From CAZJWC01 sp964550125 (lineage in GTDB: Bacteria; Bacillota; Clostridia; Christensenellales; Borkfalkiaceae), in NCBI GenBank assembly GCA_964550125.1, contig CAZJWC010000008.1, forward strand, positions 1 through 50,896: 50,896 bases of DNA, given 5' to 3'. Shown in pieces: positions 1-7,452 of this stretch (positions within the stretch are counted from its first letter, which is position 1; each line of letters starts with the position of its first letter). The notes below the pieces were generated by a model. It did not search any database, was not told where the DNA came from, and was given only the letters and a program-made list of their open reading frames with translations. The translations under genes were made by a program, and so were the position numbers.

Positions 1-170
1 CTGGTTCAATCAAATTGCCCGAAGGCGTTGAAATGGTTATGCCTGGCGATAACGTAACTATTGAAGTTGAATTGATTAAACCCGTTGCTATTGAAGAAGG
101 TTCTCGTTTTGCTATCCGTGAAGGTGGTAGAACAGTTGGTTCTGGCGTAGTATCAAAGATTCTTGCTTAA
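1..170 (+). CDS. tuf: Elongation factor Tu, C-terminal fragment
   Basis: This is the last 56 codons of EF-Tu, cut by the window edge; the reading frame starts at base 3. EF-Tu carries aminoacyl-tRNA to the ribosome as a GTP complex. The visible part is the end of beta-barrel domain 3. It includes LPEGVEMVMPGDN, the ELIKPVAIEEGSRFAIREGG segment and the terminal GSGVVSKI block, all typical of bacterial EF-Tu. Two consecutive hairpins with T-runs follow the stop codon, as expected for a highly expressed gene. The identity is secure; nothing can be said about its start or upstream neighbours. Confidence 0.96.
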   Translation, partial: GSIKLPEGVEMVMPGDNVTIEVELIKPVAIEEGSRFAIREGGRTVGSGVVSKILA

Positions 171-189
171 TCAAAATTGATAAAATATA

Positions 190-219
190 AGAGTAGTTAT
201 TTTAACTACTCTTTTTTTT
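190..219 (+). terminator. Intrinsic terminator of tuf
   Basis: A perfect 10-bp stem (AGAGTAGTTA at 190-199, TAACTACTCT at 203-212) with a 3-nt loop runs directly into a T-run ending at 219. It lies 20 bases after the tuf stop. Confidence 0.9.
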
Positions 220-232
220 ATATAAAATGTCT

Positions 233-265
233 AAAAGTTGTCAAAAAATGACAACTTTTTCTGTT
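233..265 (+). terminator. Second hairpin after tuf (back-up terminator or operator)
   Basis: An 11-bp perfect inverted repeat (arms 233-243 and 249-259, loop of five A) is followed by a broken T-rich tract. It could be a tandem back-up terminator. Its arms contain TTGTCA, and TGTCAAA at 239-245 resembles a Spo0A box, so a regulatory role for the downstream spoIIG operon is possible but unproven. Confidence 0.6.
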
Positions 266-334
266 TTTTTCTGTCAATCAAAAGTTAAAATTTCATTATG
301 ATTTATTTCAAATATAAAAATATAAATTTATATT

Positions 335-1171
335 ATGGTTGTCTACATTGAACTAGCTTTTGCTGAAAACTTTTGTATTGATTATGTATTACTCTACCTT
401 GCTTTAAAGTTTGCAAAACTTAAAATAAATAGGTGGCGTATTGTACTCTCTACGCTTCTAGGAACTTTTTTTGCATTAATTACACCACTTATTGTATTAC
501 CCAAGGTCATTTTTTTTGCCTTAAAAATTTTAGTAGGCGTTGCAATGTGCTTGCTGTCAAATAAAAGCCAAAAGATGAAAGAAAACGCAATACTGATTTT
601 GGGTTTCTTTTTATTTACAATGATACTGGGTGGGCTACTCTTTGCAATTTTTAGTGTATTTAATGTTGAGTACTATAGTCAAAACGGAAGTTATGTTATA
701 AACTCAATGCCAATTTTAATTGTTTTGGCAATCGTTTTTGTATTCGTTATCCTATTTGATATTTTGATAGAGGAGTTTTCAAAGAAAAAAGTTTTAAACT
801 CGTTCATTTATGATTGCAACTTGTTTAGAGAAGGTGAGATTTTTTCAGCGAAGGGCTTTTTGGATAGTGGAAATATGCTTTATACTCATTTAGGAGAGCC
901 GATTATCATAATAAGCAGAAAACTTGCTATGAAAATTTTTGAAATGTCGATACTTGATTTAATGCAAGGTGAACGCAAAGAAAACTATTTTTTTAAGGAG
1001 AGGATAAGAACCTTAAATGGAATCACCCAAATAAATTGTTTTAAAATTGATAAACTAGTAATATATATTGAAGACAAAAAGAATATAATAGAGAACGTGA
1101 TATGTGGTATCACTGTTGGACAGGTAGAAAATGATTATGATATAATTTTACATCCTTATTTGTTTGATTGA
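335..1171 (+). CDS. spoIIGA: SpoIIGA, membrane aspartic protease that activates pro-sigma-E
   Basis: SpoIIGA sits in the sporulation septum and cleaves the pro-sequence of sigma-E in the mother cell after a signal from the forespore. The 278-aa protein has about five hydrophobic segments in residues 1-145, then a soluble half. GFLDSGN at 174-180 supplies the catalytic aspartate (D177), matching the family's single-Asp active site, which is thought to dimerise. The length is close to that of Bacillus SpoIIGA (about 309 aa). The gene overlaps the translation signal of sigE, its substrate, which is the canonical gene order. No convincing Shine-Dalgarno precedes the ATG at 335. A Spo0A-driven promoter is expected from the family but cannot be assigned with confidence. 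Confidence 0.93.
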   Translation: MVVYIELAFAENFCIDYVLLYLALKFAKLKINRWRIVLSTLLGTFFALITPLIVLPKVIFFALKILVGVAMCLLSNKSQKMKENAILILGFFLFTMILGGLLFAIFSVFNVEYYSQNGSYVINSMPILIVLAIVFVFVILFDILIEEFSKKKVLNSFIYDCNLFREGEIFSAKGFLDSGNMLYTHLGEPIIIISRKLAMKIFEMSILDLMQGERKENYFFKERIRTLNGITQINCFKIDKLVIYIEDKKNIIENVICGITVGQVENDYDIILHPYLFD

Positions 1172-1178
1172 GGTAGAG

Positions 1179-1880
1179 ATGAGCGTATTAAACTTTTTAA
1201 AATTGCTTATACTAAAGCATAAAAAGGTTGGCATTATTAATTATTTGTGTGGTACGGAAGCCCTTCCGTTACCCTTTGAACCTGAAATTGAAACACAAAT
1301 GCTTAATAAACTTTCTTATGGAGATGAAAGAGCAAAGGCTGAACTGATTGAACACAATTTAAGGCTTGTCGTTTATATCGCAAGAAAGTTTGAAAACACA
1401 CAAAATGATACTGACGATTTAGTGTCAGTTGGAACAATAGGTTTGATAAAAGCAATTAACTCTTTTAACGTTGAAAAGAATATTAAACTTGCAACCTATG
1501 CTTCCCGTTGTATTGAAAATGAAATTTTGATGTATTTACGCAGAACGGTTAGGATTAAGAGTGAGGTTTCCATTGAAGAACCTTTAAATAAAGACGGAGA
1601 GGGGAACGAGTTGTTGCTTTCAGATGTGTTAGGTACGGACAACGACTTCGTTTATAAAGAGATTGAATATTCCGTTGAAAAGGAATTACTTTGTGAATCG
1701 CTAAAGCGATTGCCTGAACGAGAAAAAAAGATTATGTTTTTAAGATTTGGACTATCAGGCAAAAATGAAATGACGCAAAAGGAGGTCGCACAACTTTTAG
1801 GTATTTCACAATCTTACATATCAAGATTAGAAAAAAAGATTATTTCAAGATTAAAAAAGGATATGGCTAAATTAGTATAA
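1179..1880 (+). CDS. sigE: RNA polymerase sporulation sigma factor sigma-E (pro-form)
   Basis: Sigma-E is the early mother-cell sigma factor, made as an inactive precursor. I chose the ATG at 1179, giving 233 aa: GAGG at 1170-1173 is well spaced for it and overlaps the spoIIGA stop. A TTG at 1164 would add five residues. Residues 1-24 are a basic/hydrophobic pro-sequence; cleavage is expected just before GTEALP (25-30), by analogy with the Bacillus protein. Region 2 (about 56-125) includes NLRLVVYIARKFE and the LATYASRCIENEILMYLRR block. Region 4 carries the helix-turn-helix at about 199-220 (GISQSYISRLEKK). The neighbours spoIIGA and sigG confirm the identity. Confidence 0.96.
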   Translation: MSVLNFLKLLILKHKKVGIINYLCGTEALPLPFEPEIETQMLNKLSYGDERAKAELIEHNLRLVVYIARKFENTQNDTDDLVSVGTIGLIKAINSFNVEKNIKLATYASRCIENEILMYLRRTVRIKSEVSIEEPLNKDGEGNELLLSDVLGTDNDFVYKEIEYSVEKELLCESLKRLPEREKKIMFLRFGLSGKNEMTQKEVAQLLGISQSYISRLEKKIISRLKKDMAKLV

Positions 1881-1909
1881 CCCTGTACATATAAAAAGGG
1901 GGTTGTATT

Positions 1910-2689
1910 ATGCAACAAAAAGTAGAAATATGTGGCGTAAATACTTCTGGATTGCCACTACTCAAAAATACAGAAAGCCAAGAATTGATGAAAAAAATCA
2001 AGGCTGGAGATGAAGAAGCAAGGCAAAAATTTATTGTTGGTAATATGCGTTTAGTTCTTTCAATAGTAAAGAGATTTTGGGCAAAAAACGCAAATGCTGA
2101 TGATGTTTTTCAAGCAGGTATGATAGGCCTTATAAAAGCCATTGACAATTTTGATATTTCTGTCGGGGTAAGATTTTCAACCTATGCAGTGCCTATGATT
2201 ATCGGCGAGATAAAGCGATTTTTAAGAGATGGCAATTCGCTTAGGGTGAGTAGAAGTATTCGTGATACAGCGTACAAGGTTTTAAAGGCGAGAGAGGAGA
2301 TTGAAAAGAGAGATGAGGAGGGAACTATTGAAAAAATTGCAAAACTTTTAGAAGTGAGAGAGAGTGAAGTTGCCTACGCTCTTGACGCAATTTCAGATCC
2401 CATTTCCCTTTATGAGCCAGTTTACAATAAGTCAGGAGATACCTTGATGCTAATGGACCAAATTTTTGATGAGAAAAATAACGATGAAACGTGGACTGAA
2501 AGGGTTATCCTTACAGAAGCAATTAAAAATTTAGGGGACAGAGAAAGGAATATACTGTATTTAAGATACTATGAGGGTAAAACTCAAACGGAAATCTCAA
2601 AGTTTGTAGGTATCTCTCAAGCACAAGTTTCTCGTCTTGAAAAAAATGCACTTTCAACTATAAAATGTAATATCAGTTTTGAAAACTAA
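1910..2689 (+). CDS. sigG: RNA polymerase sporulation sigma factor sigma-G
   Basis: Sigma-G drives late forespore genes after engulfment. The 259-aa protein begins with the family's diagnostic VEICGVNTSGLPLLKN-type N-terminus, which is used to separate sigma-G from sigma-F. Region 2 contains NMRLVLSIVKRF and RFSTYAVPMIIGEIKRFLRD. The C-terminal helix-turn-helix reads GISQAQVSRLEK. The gap to sigE is only 29 bases and contains AAGGGGG before the ATG. In Bacillus, sigG has its own sigma-F promoter and also receives read-through from sigE; no sigma-F promoter could be assigned here. A hairpin shared with the convergent neighbour ends the unit. Confidence 0.96.
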   Translation: MQQKVEICGVNTSGLPLLKNTESQELMKKIKAGDEEARQKFIVGNMRLVLSIVKRFWAKNANADDVFQAGMIGLIKAIDNFDISVGVRFSTYAVPMIIGEIKRFLRDGNSLRVSRSIRDTAYKVLKAREEIEKRDEEGTIEKIAKLLEVRESEVAYALDAISDPISLYEPVYNKSGDTLMLMDQIFDEKNNDETWTERVILTEAIKNLGDRERNILYLRYYEGKTQTEISKFVGISQAQVSRLEKNALSTIKCNISFEN

Positions 2690-2695
2690 AAATTA

Positions 2696-2721
2696 AAAGG
2701 AAAGACTTTTGTCTTTCCTTT
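2696..2721. terminator. Bidirectional hairpin between sigG and the convergent YlmC/YmxH gene
   Basis: An 11-bp perfect stem (AAAGGAAAGAC at 2696-2706, GTCTTTCCTTT at 2711-2721) with a TTTT loop lies between the convergent genes. It touches the stop codon of the minus-strand gene. The T-tracts are short, so termination strength is uncertain. Confidence 0.6.
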
Positions 2722-3067
2722 ATTCATATTCTTCATAAGACCTTCTATCATTGCAAGAATTACAGTTGCAAGGATTACAAGACTGATGAGGAGGTTTGCG
2801 TTCACAATCTTTTTTGCCTTTCTTTTTATCTTCGTCCTCATCTACTTCAACTAAAATAGTGTCCTCACCGATTTTTTTTATATACTTCATTTCAATTACT
2901 CTTTCCGTGCGGGAAAAAAATTTGAAACCCTGGCTTGATGGAACAACTATACCTATAAATTTATTTTCAGGCGAAGTTACTATAATGTCGCAAACTCTAC
3001 CTAATCTTTTTCCGTTCAAAAGATTTATTACTTCCTTTTGTTTTAGTTCTAAAAAGGTGTACTCCAT
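2720..3067 (-). CDS. YlmC/YmxH-family PRC-barrel protein with Cys-rich tail
   Basis: This 115-aa protein has an N-terminal PRC-barrel-like beta domain (about residues 1-76: VINLLNGKRLGRVCDI, FIGIVVPS, GEDTILVEV). That is the YlmC/YmxH family, commonly found next to sigG or other sporulation genes in Firmicutes. Here it lies next to sigG but on the opposite strand. Its biochemical role is not established. The odd part is the end: after a KKKGKKD linker comes a short tail with CNPCNCNSC, unlike the plain 80-90 aa family form. This could bind metal or form disulfides; that is inference. The start is weakly supported, with only a GGTTG-like ribosome site. Confidence 0.82.
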   Translation of the reverse strand: MEYTFLELKQKEVINLLNGKRLGRVCDIIVTSPENKFIGIVVPSSQGFKFFSRTERVIEMKYIKKIGEDTILVEVDEDEDKKKGKKDCERKPPHQSCNPCNCNSCNDRRSYEEYE

Positions 3068-3104
3068 ACAACCATTTTATTAACTATCTAATAAAAAAAG
3101 AAGT

Positions 3105-3130
3105 AAAAAACGCCTTTAACGGCGTTTGAT
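3105..3130 (-). terminator. Terminator of the rubredoxin gene
   Basis: Read on the minus strand, AAACGCC and GGCGTTT (plus-strand arms 3108-3114 and 3121-3127) form a stem followed by TTTTTT. It lies just after the rubredoxin stop and before the YlmC/YmxH gene. Confidence 0.8.
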
Positions 3131-3132
3131 TT

Positions 3133-3267
3133 TTATTCTTCTTCAAATTCTTCTTTTGAGGCGTAACATAAGGGACACTCATAATCATCGGGCAACTCGT
3201 CAAAGTCTCTATCTTCTACTTCCTCGTTGTAAATGTACCCACATACTTTACAAATGTAAACTGCCAT
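3133..3267 (-). CDS. Short rubredoxin
   Basis: This is a 44-aa iron-binding electron carrier. Two CxxC knuckles (CKVC at 6-9 and CPLC at 31-34) would hold one Fe in the standard rubredoxin fold. GYIYNEE follows the first knuckle and LPDDYECPLC precedes the second, both classic. It is shorter than free-standing rubredoxins of about 52 aa because the inter-knuckle loop is reduced, like the rubredoxin domain of rubrerythrin. The tail is acidic (EEFEEE). A perfect AGGAGG at 3275-3280 (minus strand) sets the start. In anaerobes such proteins pass electrons to peroxide- or superoxide-reducing enzymes. It has its own terminator. Confidence 0.93.
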   Translation of the reverse strand: MAVYICKVCGYIYNEEVEDRDFDELPDDYECPLCYASKEEFEEE

Positions 3268-3313
3268 AATATTACCTCCTTTGCAAAAATTATAGGACAA
3301 ACTACTTACTCTG

Positions 3314-4366
3314 TCAATACTCTTTTTGTAATATACTTAAAATTTCATTAATTATTTTTTTGTTGCCTGAATTTATTGAAGATTTTGCAAGGTTTTTACG
3401 CAATGTACTGTTAGAAAGAGTGCTTTCAATTTGATTGATTAAAACCCCTTTGGTAAGTTTCCCTTCTCGTATAATCTCGCAAAGTTTTTGATTTTTAAAG
3501 TATTCTGCGTTTTGAATTTGATCCCCTCTGCTTGCCCTGTTTTCAAGGGGAATAAAAATGCAAGGCTTTTTTAGTGATAGTATTTCAAATACTGCATTTG
3601 AACCAGAGCGTGAAATGACTAAATCAGCACAAGCGTAAGCGTACTTCATCTCCTTTTCGTACTCAATTTGACAATAATTTTTAAAATTACTTTCAATTTT
3701 ATTTCCCTTTCCACAAATGTGAACTACATTGTACTTGTCAACAAGGGTTGGTAAACACTCTCTAATAATATTGTTAATCGCTCTACTTCCACTACCCCCT
3801 CCAAAAACCAAAATAGTTGTTCTAGTAGGTAGGTTGTATCTCTTTAAAGCGTATGCTTTATCGCTGTAAAAAAGGTCCTTTCTTATTGGTGAACCTGAAT
3901 ATTTTCCGTTCCTTATCTTTGTTGCAGTCAAATCAAAAGAAGTTAAAACACTCTTGCTGTATTTTGATATGATTTTATTTGCAAGCCCCATTGATAAATC
4001 ACTTTCGTGAGTGATAACAGGTATTTTTAAGGACTTACTTGCTAAAACTACTGGTAATGAAACATACCCACCTTTTGAAAAAATAACATTAGGTTGTATT
4101 TTTTGGAGATAGGTTTTAGCCTGCTTGATACTTTTTTTCAGTTTTATAGGTATTAGTAGATTTTTTAGTTTTTTTGTTCTATCAAGTTTTACAACTTCAA
4201 TATCATAAAAGGGCACATCACCTGGAATAATACTTTTTTCAATCCCGTTCGAACCAATATAGTATACTTCAAAATATTTTTTTAAATCATCTAGTAGTGC
4301 AAGGTGAGGAACGCAATGCCCTGCACTTCCACCACCTGTTAAAACAATTTTTTTAATATTGCTCAT
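3314..4366 (-). CDS. murG: UDP-GlcNAc:lipid I N-acetylglucosaminyltransferase MurG
   Basis: MurG adds GlcNAc to lipid I on the inner face of the membrane to give lipid II, the last cytoplasmic step of peptidoglycan synthesis. The 350-aa length is normal. The GT28 signature near the N-terminus is GGGSAGH (11-17). A second glycine-rich loop (GGGSGS) and the UDP-GlcNAc-binding block SRSGSNAVFEILSLKKPCI are present in the C-terminal half. The gene stands alone, outside any division/cell-wall cluster, between a rubredoxin gene and a divergent hydrolase. AAAGG lies about eight bases before the ATG. It may be the only murG or a second copy; this window cannot say. Confidence 0.92.
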   Translation of the reverse strand: MSNIKKIVLTGGGSAGHCVPHLALLDDLKKYFEVYYIGSNGIEKSIIPGDVPFYDIEVVKLDRTKKLKNLLIPIKLKKSIKQAKTYLQKIQPNVIFSKGGYVSLPVVLASKSLKIPVITHESDLSMGLANKIISKYSKSVLTSFDLTATKIRNGKYSGSPIRKDLFYSDKAYALKRYNLPTRTTILVFGGGSGSRAINNIIRECLPTLVDKYNVVHICGKGNKIESNFKNYCQIEYEKEMKYAYACADLVISRSGSNAVFEILSLKKPCIFIPLENRASRGDQIQNAEYFKNQKLCEIIREGKLTKGVLINQIESTLSNSTLRKNLAKSSINSGNKKIINEILSILQKEY

Positions 4367-4421
4367 AGTTATACCTTTAATATATTATACTTATTATTAT
4401 ATTAGAAAGGTGGCTAAACTA

Positions 4422-4450
4422 TTTACAAAATAAGAAAATTATAGTAAAAT
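4422..4450 (+). promoter_or_regulatory. Putative sigma-A promoter of the alpha/beta hydrolase gene
   Basis: TTTACA (4422-4427) and TAAAAT (4445-4450) are separated by 17 bp, 28 bases before the ATG at 4479. Confidence 0.55.
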
Positions 4451-4478
4451 AAATATATCTTTAATTTGAGGGTAGATT

Positions 4479-5366
4479 ATGATATTTAGCAGTTTTGACG
4501 CAAAAAAGATTTTTATAAGAGAGTGGCTTGATGTCGCAGAGCCTCGCGGGGTTATTCAAATAGCACACGGTATGGCAGAACACTCAGGCAGATATGATAA
4601 CTTTGCAAAGTTTATGAACAAAAACGGATATATAGTTATTGCTGATGACCACAGAGGACACGGCGAAACTGATAGCGAAAGTTTAGGTTATTGCGAGGGA
4701 GATATGTTTAATGACACCTTGCGTGATATGGCGGCTATTGCAAGGGATTATCGTGAAAAATACAAGGGATTAAAATACATTTTATTTGGTTTTTCATATG
4801 GTTCGTTTTTAGCACAGGCATTTATGAGCAGATTTTCAAGGTATGTTGACGCAGTTATTCTAGGTGGAAGTGCTTATAAAAAAGGTTTTGATATTGAACT
4901 GGGAAAATTAGTTGCTAATTGTGGCTCAATTTTTAAAGATGAAAAGAAACCCGCAAAAGTAATTGAGGAACTATCCTTTGGTGCTTATGAAAAGAAATTT
5001 GCTGACGGAGAGTGGCTTTCAAATAACATTGAAAGTAATGAGAAATATAGAGCCGATAAATATTGTGGATTTACTTTATCAAACAACTTTTATGTTTCTT
5101 TTTTTAACGGTTTGAGTGAACTTTATACAAAGTCATACGCTGAAGGTTTGAAAGTTAAAATGCCTGTACTGATTATCTCAGGTGGCGAAGATGCTGTAGG
5201 AGGTAAAGGAAAACTTGTTAAAAAACTTGACCGTTATTATAAAAAAGTTGGTATGCAGCATATACAAACGGAATTGTTGTCCGGTTCAAGACACGAGTTT
5301 TTAAACGAAGTTGAAAACTGCGATAAAGCATTAAATATAATGCTTAAATTTTTGCAAGACTTATAA
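4479..5366 (+). CDS. Alpha/beta hydrolase, monoacylglycerol-lipase/lysophospholipase-like
   Basis: This 295-aa serine hydrolase belongs to the serine-aminopeptidase S33 / monoglyceride lipase group. The oxyanion region is IAHGMAEHSGRY, followed by DDHRGHGETD. The nucleophile elbow is GFSYGS with the serine at about residue 106. The acid is probably D238 (SGGEDAVGG) and the base H272 (SRHEFLNE), so the triad is complete. There is no signal peptide, so it should be cytoplasmic and may act on lysophospholipids or monoacylglycerols; the substrate is not deducible. It is monocistronic, with its own promoter and a hairpin after the stop. Confidence 0.85.
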   Translation: MIFSSFDAKKIFIREWLDVAEPRGVIQIAHGMAEHSGRYDNFAKFMNKNGYIVIADDHRGHGETDSESLGYCEGDMFNDTLRDMAAIARDYREKYKGLKYILFGFSYGSFLAQAFMSRFSRYVDAVILGGSAYKKGFDIELGKLVANCGSIFKDEKKPAKVIEELSFGAYEKKFADGEWLSNNIESNEKYRADKYCGFTLSNNFYVSFFNGLSELYTKSYAEGLKVKMPVLIISGGEDAVGGKGKLVKKLDRYYKKVGMQHIQTELLSGSRHEFLNEVENCDKALNIMLKFLQDL

Positions 5367-5378
5367 TTGATTTTATTT

Positions 5379-5405
5379 AGCGACACTATATAGTGTCGCT
5401 TCTTT
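5379..5405 (+). terminator. Terminator after the hydrolase gene
   Basis: Positions 5379-5400 form a perfect 22-base palindrome with AGCGACACTAT as its left half, followed by a T-rich tract. Confidence 0.75.
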
Positions 5406-5408
5406 TAT

Positions 5409-5437
5409 TTGTCTTTTAAAAACAAATATGATATAAT
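5409..5437 (+). promoter_or_regulatory. Extended -10 promoter of parE-parC
   Basis: TTGTCT (5409-5414) and TATAAT (5432-5437) have a 17-bp spacer. TG at 5429-5430 gives an extended -10. It lies 36 bases before the parE start. Confidence 0.8.
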
Positions 5438-5473
5438 CAAAAATGTTGATAAAAACTTTTCTACGGAGGTCAA

Positions 5474-7435
5474 ATGGTGGCTACAAAAGGTTATAAAGCG
5501 TCAGATATTAAAGTCCTTGAAGGACTTGAGGCTGTAAGAATCCGTCCCGGTATGTATATCGGTTCAACAGGTTCAAAAGGTCTACATCATATTCTTTGGG
5601 AAATTGTCGATAACGCTATTGACGAAGCAGCAAATGGCTTTGCAAGTAAAATTGAAGTAAGACTTAAAAAGGACGGCTCTGCATCCGTAGAAGATAACGG
5701 TAGAGGTATTCCTACAGATATTCACCCTAAACTAGGAGTATCAGGTGTTGAGGTGGTTTTTACAAAACTGCACGCCGGTGGTAAGTTTGATGAGTCGAAT
5801 TATGCCTATTCAGGTGGATTGCACGGTGTAGGTGCGTCTGTTACAAACGCACTTTCAGAGTGGCTTTCTGTTGAGGTATACAAGGGTACTGTATACAAGA
5901 TGAACTTTAAGTCCTATTACGATGAAAAGAAGAAAAAGTTTCAATGTGGTATACCTACTGCAAAACTAAAAAATACGGGTAAAGCAACCAAGAAAAAGGG
6001 AACTTATGTTTGCTTTAAACCTGACGCAAATGTTTTTGAAACAATCGAGTTTAAATTTGAAACAGTATCAAAAAGATTGAACGAACTTGCTTTTTTAAAC
6101 AAAGGTGTTGAAATAAAACTAATTGATGAAAGATTAGCAGAAAAAAAGGTTGAAGTATATAAATATGAAGGTGGCGTAAGCGACTTTGTAAAATATTTAA
6201 ATGAGGGTAAAAGTACACTATACAAAACCCCCCTTTATTATAAAGGAGAAAAAAACGGCATAGTTGTTGAGTTTGCAATTCAGCATACGGACGAGTATAG
6301 TGAAAATATGTATTCGTTTGTAAACAATATTCCCACAGCAGAGGGTGGTTTTCACGAGCAAGGTTTCCGTTCAGGAATAACAAGAACTTTTAACAGTTAC
6401 GCTCAAAAAAACAACATAATTAAAGATAAAGATTTGGCTTTTATAGGTGATGACTTTAAGGAAGGGTTTACAGCCGTACTTTCTATTAGGATGCAAAATG
6501 TTCAGTTTGAGGGACAAACCAAAACTAAACTTGGTAATCCAGAGGCTAGACTTCCAGTTGAGCAAGTTACTATTGAGGGCTTAAATTCTCTTGCTGATGT
6601 AAGAGGTACGAAGGCTGCTTTTGACGCTATTTTAAAAAAGGCACAAAATGCTGCAAAAGCAAGACAAGCAGCAAAACACGCTAAAGAGGTGGCAAGAGCC
6701 AAAAGTAGTTTAGAAGGTTTAACTTTGGTTGGTAAACTTGCTTCTTGCACTGGTAAAAAACCTGAACTTAACGAACTTTTTATAGTAGAAGGAGATAGTG
6801 CAGGTGGTACTGCAAAACAGGCAAGAATTAGACAATTTCAATCTATTTTACCCTTACGAGGAAAACCTTTAAACGTTGAAAAGAAACGTATTGACCAAGT
6901 GCTTGCAAATGAAGAAATGCGTACTTTAATTTCTGCTTTAGGGGCAGGACTGGGCAATGACTTTGACCTTTCTAGTTTAAATTATCATAAGGTTATAATC
7001 CTATCTGATGCCGACCAAGACGGTATGCACATTAGATGTATTTTGTTAACCTTCTTCTATCGTTATATGAAAGACCTTGTAACTAACGGACACGTATATA
7101 TTGGTATGCCTCCTTTGTATAAGGTATATAAAAACAATGTGGAAGAATATGCTTACAATGATGATGACTTGAATAAGGCGATTGCAAAAGTAGGTAAAGG
7201 ATATAAACTTCAAAGATATAAAGGACTTGGGGAAATGAGTAGTGAACAACTTTGGGATACTACCATGAACCCTGAAACAAGAAACTTGATGAAAGTTACT
7301 GTTGAAGATGCTGCTGAGGCTGATAGAACGATAACAACCCTAATGGGTGATAGCGTAGATTTAAGAAAAGAATTTATTGCTAAAAATGCAAACTTTAATA
7401 AAATTGATAATTTCATTGAAAAGGTTAATCTATAA
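5474..7435 (+). CDS. parE: Type IIA topoisomerase ATPase subunit (ParE-like)
   Basis: This is the ATPase and TOPRIM subunit of a type IIA topoisomerase, working with the following gene to pass one DNA duplex through another. The 653-aa protein has the GHKL ATPase motifs EIVDNAIDEA, DNGRGIP and the SGGLHGVGASVTNALSEW loop. The TOPRIM site has EGDSAGG (E439) and DADQDG (D512, D514). It ends with DSVDLRKEFI. Features such as LFIVEGDSAGG and the partner's ParC-like C-domain favour topoisomerase IV over gyrase, but GyrB is a fair alternative. GGAGG at 5465-5469 sets the start. A TTG-started partner follows 17 bases later, so the two are co-expressed. Confidence 0.82.
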   Translation: MVATKGYKASDIKVLEGLEAVRIRPGMYIGSTGSKGLHHILWEIVDNAIDEAANGFASKIEVRLKKDGSASVEDNGRGIPTDIHPKLGVSGVEVVFTKLHAGGKFDESNYAYSGGLHGVGASVTNALSEWLSVEVYKGTVYKMNFKSYYDEKKKKFQCGIPTAKLKNTGKATKKKGTYVCFKPDANVFETIEFKFETVSKRLNELAFLNKGVEIKLIDERLAEKKVEVYKYEGGVSDFVKYLNEGKSTLYKTPLYYKGEKNGIVVEFAIQHTDEYSENMYSFVNNIPTAEGGFHEQGFRSGITRTFNSYAQKNNIIKDKDLAFIGDDFKEGFTAVLSIRMQNVQFEGQTKTKLGNPEARLPVEQVTIEGLNSLADVRGTKAAFDAILKKAQNAAKARQAAKHAKEVARAKSSLEGLTLVGKLASCTGKKPELNELFIVEGDSAGGTAKQARIRQFQSILPLRGKPLNVEKKRIDQVLANEEMRTLISALGAGLGNDFDLSSLNYHKVIILSDADQDGMHIRCILLTFFYRYMKDLVTNGHVYIGMPPLYKVYKNNVEEYAYNDDDLNKAIAKVGKGYKLQRYKGLGEMSSEQLWDTTMNPETRNLMKVTVEDAAEADRTITTLMGDSVDLRKEFIAKNANFNKIDNFIEKVNL

Positions 7436-7452
7436 AAAGGGAGTGATAAGCA

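Noticed and set aside
2796..3083. 95-aa plus-strand reading frame
   Set aside because: It is antisense to the YlmC/YmxH-family gene, Ser/Phe-rich as expected for a shadow of an A/T-rich gene, with no ribosome site.
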